Shown here: piece after piece, positions 52,877 to 60,201 of the stretch
How positions within the stretch are numbered: position 1 is the first letter of the stretch
How the letters are laid out: each line of letters begins with the position of its first letter
Assembly: GCA_018267575.1 (NCBI GenBank)
Contig: JAFDYF010000079.1
Span: forward strand, 62,001 to 126,000
Source: Bacteroidota bacterium
Lineage (GTDB): Bacteria; Bacteroidota; Bacteroidia; Chitinophagales; Chitinophagaceae
Length of the DNA stretch: 64,000 nt
Reading direction: 5' to 3'
The notes under the pieces: model-generated
The model's database searches: none
What the model was told of the DNA's origin: nothing
Seen by the model: the letters and a program-made list of their open reading frames with translations, nothing else
Position numbers and translations under genes: made by a program

Positions 52877-53814
52877 ATACAAATGAAAAAAAATTTGTTC
52901 CGGTAATGATTACGCCTTTCAACCTAAAGGCCAAGGTTGATATGGATGCCTTAAGTAGTTTGGTAGAGTTTTATCTAGCGGCTGGGGTAAAAGGTTTTTT
53001 TGCCAATTGCTTGAGCAGTGAAATGTTCAGTATCAGTGAAGATGAACGGCTTGAAATCACCAAGCATATCGTTAACCAAGTGAAAGGTCGAGTACCCATT
53101 GTGGCCACGGCATCTTTTGGATTAACCATAGAGGACAAAGCCACTTTTACCAAAAAAATATATTATACTGGTATCGATGCCGCCATTATGATCACTGGCC
53201 ATTTTGCCAATGTGGATCAGGATGATGAAGTGCTTCTAAAGAATTTCGAAAAAATGTTTAGCCTCACCGGCAATATACCACTGGGCATGTACGAGTGCCC
53301 CGCACCTTACAAAAGAATTATTTCATCTGGCTTGTTCAAGCGGCTTTTAGAAGCCAACAGGCTTATCTATCATAAGGACACTTCCATTGAACAAGCGCAA
53401 GTAAAAGCAAAACTGGACATTTTAAAAAGCATGGGCAATAACAGTCTAGAGTTTTATGATGCCCATTCGCCCAATGCCATGTTCTCTTTACAAGCGGGAG
53501 CAAAAGGAATGTCTTCTATCTCAGGAAATTTTTATCCGGAGATATTGGTATGGATGTGCAATAATGCCAACAACCCTGACAAGCAAGAAGAGGTGAAATG
53601 GTTGCAATCTGAAATCACTAGGGTTGACCCATTGATCCATCAGGCTTATCCAATGAGCGCCAAATATTTTTTACAAAAAAGAGGATTGCCCGTGCGGACC
53701 ATCAGCAGAACTTTTGCCATGGAACTAACACCCGAACAGAAAAAAACATTGGATCAAATTTATGAAGACTTCCAAGGCTGGTGCAGCCGGCTTGGGATCA
53801 AAAAAGCGATATAG
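52873..53814 (+). CDS. DapA/NanA-superfamily aldolase (cytosolic)
   Basis: A 313-residue TIM-barrel protein of the dihydrodipicolinate-synthase/N-acetylneuraminate-lyase superfamily. The Schiff-base lysine K168 (IYHKDTS) and catalytic Y140 (GMYECPAPYKR) have the 28-residue spacing seen in NanA. The carboxylate-binding loop, usually GSTGE or GTTGE, reads CLSSE here. It has no signal peptide. The substrate is probably a 2-keto-3-deoxy sugar acid, perhaps but not certainly sialic acid. Its ATG overlaps the small ORF stop. It is homologous to the exported protein at 57368. Confidence 0.85.
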   Translation: MNTNEKKFVPVMITPFNLKAKVDMDALSSLVEFYLAAGVKGFFANCLSSEMFSISEDERLEITKHIVNQVKGRVPIVATASFGLTIEDKATFTKKIYYTGIDAAIMITGHFANVDQDDEVLLKNFEKMFSLTGNIPLGMYECPAPYKRIISSGLFKRLLEANRLIYHKDTSIEQAQVKAKLDILKSMGNNSLEFYDAHSPNAMFSLQAGAKGMSSISGNFYPEILVWMCNNANNPDKQEEVKWLQSEITRVDPLIHQAYPMSAKYFLQKRGLPVRTISRTFAMELTPEQKKTLDQIYEDFQGWCSRLGIKKAI

Positions 53815-53888
53815 TGAATGGTAAAAAGTGAATGGCAAAAAATGATGTCGGGATTTTTAAAATTCACTTTTCACTATTGACCATTCAC
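53815..53888. repeat. Long imperfect inverted repeat after the aldolase gene
   Basis: Arms share the sequence GTGAATGGT and AGTGAA in opposite orientation, giving a large hairpin that starts directly after the stop codon. The same TGAATGG motif recurs in the hairpin at 60120. Confidence 0.45.
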
Positions 53889-53913
53889 CCTTTTGCTGCC
53901 ATATTTAAAAAAA

Positions 53914-55491
53914 ATGAAACATTTACCAATCACTGACCTTGCCATTATCGCATGTTACATGCTTGCGATGATTTTGACCGGGCTCTGGTTTTCTGGTAAA
54001 AACAAAAACCCCGACCAATTCACCAAAGCTTCAGGCAAAATTCCCCAATGGGCGGTGGGCATTTCCATCTATGCTACTTTTTTAAGCAGCAATACTTTTT
54101 TGGGTGTTCCCGGCAAGGCCTTTGGCAGCAATTGGAATTCTTTTGTGTTTAGTTTGTCCATGCCCATTTCTGCATGGATAGCGGCAAAATATTTTGTCCC
54201 CTTTTACAGAAACAGCAGTGAAGTTTCTGCGTATACCCATCTTGAAAAAAGGTTTGGCGCATGGGCACGCACCTATGCGGTCGTTTGTTTCTTGCTCACC
54301 CAATTGGCAAGAATGGGCTCCGTATTTTTTGGCATTGCCCTTAGTCTACAGGCAATGACGGGATATTCCATGCAATCCATCATGATCGTAATGGGAGTGA
54401 TCATTATTATTTACACAGTACTCGGTGGCATGGAAGCCGTTATCTGGACCGAGGTAGTTCAGGGTGTAATCAAAACTTTGGGTGCTTTTATCATTCTCTA
54501 TTTTATCATCAACAAAATGCCCGGTGGCATTGCCCATATTATTTCCATAGGAAAAGCCGATGACAAATTTAGCTTGGGCAGTTTTCATTTTGATTTTACA
54601 GGCCCTACTTTTTGGGTGATTTTTTTCTATGGCATTTTCATCAACCTGAACAATTTTGGTATGGACCAAAATTATGTGCAGCGTTATCAAGCCACCAGTT
54701 CTGCGAAAGAAGCGACGAAGTCCTTATGGCTTTGCGTTAAACTCTATTTACCCATCTCACTACTCTTTTTTATTATCGGGTCATCTTTATATGCATGGTA
54801 TCAGATGCATCCCGACATGCTCAATGCTATTAAACTAAGGGCTGCGGCTGAGCGCTTACCCATCAACGTTGGTTCCCAAGAAATCGCTACTTTGGCAAAA
54901 ACTTTGAAACCCGCCGATTATGGCGATAAAGTGTTACCTGACTTTATGGTCAATATTTTACCGGTTGGCGTGGTGGGGATTATCGTTTCTGCTATCCTTT
55001 CCGCTGCCATGAGCACAATCAGTTCGGGGATGAACGCCTCGGCCACTGTTTTCACCTTTGATATCTACAAACGCTATATCAATAAAAATATCGACAATAA
55101 ACAAACCCTGCGTTTATTATTGATATCCACTTTTATTATCGGCATGTTGGCCATCGTCACGGGCATTGCCATGATTGGGGTAAAAAGTATCCTAGATCTT
55201 TGGTGGCAGCTCTCGGGCATTTTTGCAGCAGGCATGTTGGGTCTTTTTCTGCTGGGCATTGCGAGCAAACAAACCAAAAACGCAGAAGCCATGATTGCCG
55301 TTATCATTGGTGTTTTGGTAATCGCTTGGATAACCTTTCCTTCCCTTATTCCTGAAAACCTCTCCTATCTACGCAGTTCCCTGAATATGAATATGGTCAT
55401 CGTGATTGGCACCTTGAGCATTTTTTTAACGGGCATAATCTTATCATGGATAAAAAGAAACTATTTAACTAAAAAAATCATTGAACCATAA
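53914..55491 (+). CDS. Sodium:solute symporter (SSS family)
   Basis: A 525-residue inner-membrane symporter with 13 or 14 helices. LSSNTFLGVPG, GGMEAVIWTEVVQG and SAAMSTISSGMNASATVF are family segments that carry the sodium sites. SSS permeases in Bacteroidota aminosugar and sialic-acid operons import the released monosaccharide, which is the likely role here; the solute is not readable. The start at 53914 is the first ATG in the frame; the stretch upstream begins with TTG. It overlaps no neighbour; the next gene begins 13 bases later. Confidence 0.92.
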   Translation: MKHLPITDLAIIACYMLAMILTGLWFSGKNKNPDQFTKASGKIPQWAVGISIYATFLSSNTFLGVPGKAFGSNWNSFVFSLSMPISAWIAAKYFVPFYRNSSEVSAYTHLEKRFGAWARTYAVVCFLLTQLARMGSVFFGIALSLQAMTGYSMQSIMIVMGVIIIIYTVLGGMEAVIWTEVVQGVIKTLGAFIILYFIINKMPGGIAHIISIGKADDKFSLGSFHFDFTGPTFWVIFFYGIFINLNNFGMDQNYVQRYQATSSAKEATKSLWLCVKLYLPISLLFFIIGSSLYAWYQMHPDMLNAIKLRAAAERLPINVGSQEIATLAKTLKPADYGDKVLPDFMVNILPVGVVGIIVSAILSAAMSTISSGMNASATVFTFDIYKRYINKNIDNKQTLRLLLISTFIIGMLAIVTGIAMIGVKSILDLWWQLSGIFAAGMLGLFLLGIASKQTKNAEAMIAVIIGVLVIAWITFPSLIPENLSYLRSSLNMNMVIVIGTLSIFLTGIILSWIKRNYLTKKIIEP

Positions 55492-55504
55492 ATTCACGTC
55501 ATTC

Positions 55505-56695
55505 ATGAAATCAATCTATTTAATATTCATTTCTTGCTCCTTATTCATAGCCAACAGCTTTGCACAACCAGCAACTGAAAAAGCACCCAAGGTTTTTGAA
55601 ACACTCATATTCCCCATGCAGCCGGAACATACGCATGGCAGTAGTATTGTGAGCCTGCCCAATGGCGATATATTGGCAGCCTGGTTTCAAGGACATGGCG
55701 AAAGAAATGCCGATGATGTGAGGATCATGGGTGCTCGCTTAAAAAAAGGTTCCCGAACTTGGTCTAAGCCTTTTGTGATGGCCGACACTTATGACTTGCC
55801 TGACTGCAACCCGGTATTATTTCTCAACAACCATAACAAACTTTTCCTCGTTTGGATCGCCGTGCAGGCTCACAAATGGGAATGTTCCATATTACGGTTT
55901 CGCACTTCCGTAAACTATGATGGCAATGCCGCACCCACTTGGAATTGGCAGGATAATATCCTACTTGCACCCAATGACAGTTTCGCTACCGAAACAGCAA
56001 CCAAATTCAAACAGCTCACAAAAAACACGAGTGGCTCGGGTTCTTATGCACCACGTTACGATGATATGGTAATTGACGCCAGCAAGGATCTTGCCAAAAG
56101 AAGCATGGGCTGGATGACTAGAATAAAAGCACTGAAACTGAGCACAGGCAGAATTTTGTTACCGCTTTATTCTGATGGATATAATATGTCGTTAGTAGCT
56201 ATTTCCGATGATGATGGGGATACTTGGCGGGCAAGTTTGCCAATTGTGGGCAGGGGAAATGTTCAACCCGCTCTAGTACAAAAAAAGAACGGAAATATTT
56301 TCGCTTTCATGAGAGATAATGGCGATGAACCATCGAGAGTCCAGTACAGTGAATCCACTGATAATGGACAAACTTGGTCGGCAGCCAAAAAAACCAATAT
56401 CCCCAATGAAGCGAGTGTGGAATTGATTGTGATGAAAGACGGTCGCTGGGCATTTTTAGGGAATGATGAAGATGATGGTCGCTACCGCATCAGTCTTTAC
56501 CTATCGGATGATGAAGGCCTCACCTGGAAATGGAAAAGAACATTGGAGAACAATCAAAAAGGGAGTGGCCGTTTTTCCTACCCTTGCCTGATTCAGACCA
56601 ATGATGGGATACTGCACATGAGTTATTCCTATTCATTGGAGAAGGGGGAGGAATCAATTAAATATGTGGAAGTAAATCCAAAAGAAATCAAATAA
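55505..56695 (+). CDS. Exported BNR-repeat (sialidase-fold) protein
   Basis: A 396-residue exported six-bladed propeller. A signal peptide (MKSIYLIFISCSLFIANSFAQ) precedes repeats with Asp boxes (SDDDGDTWRAS, STDNGQTWSAA, SDDEGLTWKWK). The classical sialidase FRIP motif is missing; the corresponding region reads HGSSIVSLPNGDILAAWFQG, as in the wider BNR_2 group often labelled exo-alpha-sialidase. It may be a sialidase or a related glycosidase, and the neighbours (DapA-like, YhcH, SSS) fit a sugar-acid substrate. The start at 55505 is the first ATG after the TTG-initiated frame. Confidence 0.85.
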   Translation: MKSIYLIFISCSLFIANSFAQPATEKAPKVFETLIFPMQPEHTHGSSIVSLPNGDILAAWFQGHGERNADDVRIMGARLKKGSRTWSKPFVMADTYDLPDCNPVLFLNNHNKLFLVWIAVQAHKWECSILRFRTSVNYDGNAAPTWNWQDNILLAPNDSFATETATKFKQLTKNTSGSGSYAPRYDDMVIDASKDLAKRSMGWMTRIKALKLSTGRILLPLYSDGYNMSLVAISDDDGDTWRASLPIVGRGNVQPALVQKKNGNIFAFMRDNGDEPSRVQYSESTDNGQTWSAAKKTNIPNEASVELIVMKDGRWAFLGNDEDDGRYRISLYLSDDEGLTWKWKRTLENNQKGSGRFSYPCLIQTNDGILHMSYSYSLEKGEESIKYVEVNPKEIK

Positions 56696-56739
56696 TCAGT
56701 CCTTATTCAAAGAGAAGTAAAAAATAAATGTCAATAATC

Positions 56740-57339
56740 ATGAAACACAAAATCATCTATTGTTTGACAATCATGCTGACACTGGCTCTATTGGGTCAGG
56801 CACAAAAGCAAAAAAAACTTACCGAAAAACAAATTACCCAATGGGTAAGCAAAAAAGAATGGGCGAAGGGATTAACCCTCAACCCGCATCCATCAGTGAA
56901 CAAAGATTCTTTCTATGTGGCCTATCATCGAAATGAAAACAATTGGGATGCAGCATTCGCCTTTCTAAGAAATGTGAACTTGGATGAACTTGCTCCAGGT
57001 AAATACTCCATTATTGGCGATCAGGTTTTCGCAAGTGTGACAGAAGCTCCATCACATAAAATGGAAGATGTAAAATGGGAATCGCACAAGCATTATGTGG
57101 ACCTCCAATACATCATCAAAGGAAAAGAACTGATTGGCGTGGCCGATACCTCCAAAGCAACTATTATCAAACCCTATTCGCCTGATATCATTAATTATAC
57201 AGCAGAAGGAAATTATTATATCGCAGCGCCGGGGGAATTTTTTCTTTTTTTTCCGAACAACGCACATCGCCCTACTATAAAAGTGGATGGTTATGATGTG
57301 GTAAAAAAAATAGTAATCAAAATCGCAACCGGTTATTAA
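56740..57339 (+). CDS. Exported YhcH/YjgK/YiaL (NanQ-like) beta-barrel protein
   Basis: A 199-residue cupin-like protein of the YhcH/DUF386 family. The N-terminus is a signal peptide (MKHKIIYCLTIMLTLALLGQAQ), so it is periplasmic, which is unusual. Family segments are HKMEDVKWESHKHYVDLQYIIKGKE and PGEFFLFFPNNAHRP, which supply likely metal-ligating His and Glu. E. coli NanQ (YhcH) has been reported to be an N-acetylneuraminate anomerase, so this copy may act on a freshly released sugar acid. It is 44 bases after the sialidase-fold gene. Confidence 0.85.
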   Translation: MKHKIIYCLTIMLTLALLGQAQKQKKLTEKQITQWVSKKEWAKGLTLNPHPSVNKDSFYVAYHRNENNWDAAFAFLRNVNLDELAPGKYSIIGDQVFASVTEAPSHKMEDVKWESHKHYVDLQYIIKGKELIGVADTSKATIIKPYSPDIINYTAEGNYYIAAPGEFFLFFPNNAHRPTIKVDGYDVVKKIVIKIATGY

Positions 57340-57367
57340 CCCTCTATTTTAATATTAGAACAGCATC

Positions 57368-58441
57368 ATGCAAGAAATCAATAAATCATCCAGACGTTCC
57401 TTTGTGGGAAAATTGGCAGCAGGGGTTTTGGGAACCACCATTAGCGGATCGGCTGTTGCCAATATGCTTAGCTCAAAGAAAATATTGCAGCCACCTTTAG
57501 CAAATGATTTTGTGAGTGATAAGAAATTTGTCCCGGTGATGATCACCCCCTATAAACAAAATGGCAAAATTGATTTTGATGGATTATCCAGATTGATCGA
57601 TTTTTATTTGGCGTCAGGAGTAAAGGGTTTTTTTGCCAATTGCGCCAGCAGTGAAATGTATAGCTTGACTCCCGAGGAAAGATTGGCATTGACGAGACAC
57701 GTCGTAAAACGGATCAATGGTGCCGTATCAGTGGTGGCCACAGGATCTTTTGGCAATACCCTAGAAGAAAAAGCAGATTTTTCAAAGAAAATATATCATA
57801 CGGGCGTCAATGCGGTGATTACCATCACCAGTCATTTTGCCAAACAAAATGAAAGTGATGATGTGTTGATCAAGAATTACGAAAAGTTTTTCGAGCTGAC
57901 TGACAATATTCCCATGGGCACTTATGAATGCCCTAGTCCATATAAACGTATTCTCACTCCCTATTCTTTCAAATACTTGTTGAGCACGGGCAGAATGATT
58001 TATCATAAGGACACCACCATCGATTTCGATAAAGTGAAAGCAAAAATAGAAATGGCAAAAAACAGCAGGCTCGAATTTTATGATGCCTGCGTGGCCAATA
58101 CCATGTACTCTTTGCAAGCCGGAGCCAAAGGGATGTCGGTGATCTGTGGCAATTTCTATCCTGAGATTATCTCTTGGATGTGCCAGCATTCCACTGACCT
58201 CAATAGGCAGGATGATGTTAAATATATCCAAGCACAGTTGACCAAAACCGAAGATATCATTGGACAAAATTATCCGCTCAGTGCAAAATATTTTATGCGT
58301 AAAAGAGGAGTGCCCATTGAAGTGATCAGCAGAGTCAACCCAAACCCTTTAACCAACCAACAGATAAAAGTATTAGATGAAACACATGAAACATTACTGG
58401 GATGGTGCAAAAGGATTGGGATTGAACCCACCCATATTTAG
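57368..58441 (+). CDS. Exported DapA/NanA-superfamily protein with Tat-like signal
   Basis: A 357-residue paralogue of the aldolase at 52873 with an added N-terminal region. Residues 1-40 hold a twin-arginine-type signal (SRRSFVGKLAAGVLG), so it is predicted to be periplasmic. The barrel retains Y186 (TYECPSPYKR) and K214 (IYHKDTT), spaced 28 residues apart; the carboxylate loop is CASSE. An exported member of this family is unexpected, because aldolases of this kind normally work in the cytosol. It is 28 bases after the YhcH-family gene. Confidence 0.85.
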   Translation: MQEINKSSRRSFVGKLAAGVLGTTISGSAVANMLSSKKILQPPLANDFVSDKKFVPVMITPYKQNGKIDFDGLSRLIDFYLASGVKGFFANCASSEMYSLTPEERLALTRHVVKRINGAVSVVATGSFGNTLEEKADFSKKIYHTGVNAVITITSHFAKQNESDDVLIKNYEKFFELTDNIPMGTYECPSPYKRILTPYSFKYLLSTGRMIYHKDTTIDFDKVKAKIEMAKNSRLEFYDACVANTMYSLQAGAKGMSVICGNFYPEIISWMCQHSTDLNRQDDVKYIQAQLTKTEDIIGQNYPLSAKYFMRKRGVPIEVISRVNPNPLTNQQIKVLDETHETLLGWCKRIGIEPTHI

Positions 58442-58652
58442 TGGGGGAAGGCTCTTGGGAGTAGATATGAAGGAATTTGGAATTGGGATTAGGAGTCAGT
58501 AGTCGAGAGTCATTAGTTCGGAGTTGTTCGGAGTCTTAAAAACAAAATATCTAGTATCGAGAATTAAATACCCGTAGCGTTCGTCGTATCCTTTGCGTCC
58601 GTTGCGTGAAACAATAAAATACACATACAATAAACTCAAAAATCAATTAATC

Positions 58653-60104
58653 ATGTCAGACAAAAAAAAGGAGATTTCCCGTAGAAATTTCGTCAAGAGC
58701 ACTTCGCTTGCCGCAAGTGGGTTCATGATTGTTCCCCGTCATGTATTGGGCCGCGGTTTCGTTGCTCCAAGCGACAAGCTCAATATCGCTGGTATTGGCG
58801 CCGGTGGTAAAGGAGAGGATGATCTGAAAAATTTCTCGCAAAGTCCCAAAGTAAATGTGGTGGCACTTTGCGATGTGGATGATAGGCGTTCCGCAAAATC
58901 AAGGGAGCGTTTTCCCAAAGCAAAATATTATAAGGATTTCCGTGAGTTGCTGGAAAAGGAGCATAAACATTTTGACGCCTGCAACGTATCCACACCAGAT
59001 AATATTCATGCAATTGCCGCACTGAATGCCATGTCATTGGGCAAACATGTGTACTGCCAAAAGCCGTTGACACATGATATTTATGAAGCCAGGCTCATGG
59101 CGGCTGCTGCAAAAAAATATAAGGTGGTTACACAGATGGGCAATCAGGGTGGATCTAGTGATGGAGTCCGTCAAGCAAAAGAAATGTATGAAGCCGGCAT
59201 GATCGGCGATGTGCATACCGTGCAAGTTTGGACCGATAGGCCCATTTGGCCACAAGGCCTTCCAACACCAACGGGTAAGTTTGAAGTGCCAAAAGAATTG
59301 GATTGGAACCTATGGCTCGGCCCTGCAAAATATATAGATTACAACCCCGCCTATGTTCCCTGGAGCTGGAGAGGTTGGAGCGCATTTGGAACAGGTGCCT
59401 TGGGTGATATGGCTTGCCATATGATGGATCCAGTGTTCCGTTTATTGCCCATCGATTTCCCTTCTGAAGTAGAATGCAGCATCCCCACTACTTGGATGCC
59501 CGATGGCAAGGAAGCAAAATATCCAGACGGATATCCTTCCGCTTCGATGATCCATTTAAAATATCCACGCAAAGACGGCAATGGCGAAATAAAAGTTTCT
59601 TGGTACGATGGTGGCTTGTTGCCAAACCTTCCCGACGAATTATTGCCCGACGAACAATTTGGTGGTGATGATGGTGGTTGTTTGTTCATCGGCACAAAGG
59701 GTAAAATGATTGTGGATTGTTATGGTGAAAGACCTCGGTTGTTACCGACTAAATTAATGAAAGAAACAACCATGCCGCCCAAAACACTGGCCAGGGTTCC
59801 CGAAGGACATTACTTGCAATGGGTGAATGCTTGTATCGCTGGCTATGGCAATGCGACTACCAGTTCACCATTTGAATATGCGGGGCCATTCACTGAAAGT
59901 ATTTTGATTGGCAACCTGGCCATCAGAAGTTGGATCTTGGAGAACAAAAACAAAAAAACAAAGGATGACCCAGATTATCTTGGAAGGAAAAAACTGATCT
60001 GGGATGCAAAAAATATGAAGATCACCAATTTCGACGAGGCAAACCAATTTGTGAAAAGAGAATATAGAGATGGTTGGAGCTTGCCCGCTGGTTTAACAAT
60101 TTAG
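58653..60104 (+). CDS. Exported Gfo/Idh/MocA-family protein with Tat signal
   Basis: A 483-residue protein with a twin-arginine signal (ISRRNFVKSTSLAASGFM), then the Rossmann fold GIGAGGKGEDDL and the conserved lysine in CQKPLTHDIYEAR (usually EKP). Exported members include NAD-dependent glycosidases related to GH109, so it could cleave a glycoside or oxidise a sugar. The start at 58653 (MSDKKKEIS) was chosen because the ORF to 58593 adds residues before a proper Tat signal. It is preceded by a 211-base gap that contains no gene. Confidence 0.85.
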   Translation: MSDKKKEISRRNFVKSTSLAASGFMIVPRHVLGRGFVAPSDKLNIAGIGAGGKGEDDLKNFSQSPKVNVVALCDVDDRRSAKSRERFPKAKYYKDFRELLEKEHKHFDACNVSTPDNIHAIAALNAMSLGKHVYCQKPLTHDIYEARLMAAAAKKYKVVTQMGNQGGSSDGVRQAKEMYEAGMIGDVHTVQVWTDRPIWPQGLPTPTGKFEVPKELDWNLWLGPAKYIDYNPAYVPWSWRGWSAFGTGALGDMACHMMDPVFRLLPIDFPSEVECSIPTTWMPDGKEAKYPDGYPSASMIHLKYPRKDGNGEIKVSWYDGGLLPNLPDELLPDEQFGGDDGGCLFIGTKGKMIVDCYGERPRLLPTKLMKETTMPPKTLARVPEGHYLQWVNACIAGYGNATTSSPFEYAGPFTESILIGNLAIRSWILENKNKKTKDDPDYLGRKKLIWDAKNMKITNFDEANQFVKREYRDGWSLPAGLTI

Positions 60105-60119
60105 TATCGTGGTGAATAG

Positions 60120-60158
60120 GGAATAGTGAATGGTGAAAATTTCATCATTCACTATTCC
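60120..60158. repeat. Near-perfect 19-bp hairpin after the Gfo/Idh/MocA gene
   Basis: The arms GGAATAGTGAATGGTGAAA and TTTCATCATTCACTATTCC can pair over 19 positions with one G-T. It may be a terminator or a member of the repeat family also seen at 53815. Confidence 0.55.
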
Positions 60159-60201
60159 ATTCATTTTCTTACACATCAATAATCTTATTATCATTTAGGA
60201 A

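Noticed and set aside
49709..57339. Standard sialic acid (nan) operon
   Set aside because: The aldolase loop is CLSSE, not GSTGE, the sialidase-fold protein lacks FRIP, and no ManNAc epimerase is seen, so I kept a broader aminosugar/sugar-acid assignment.
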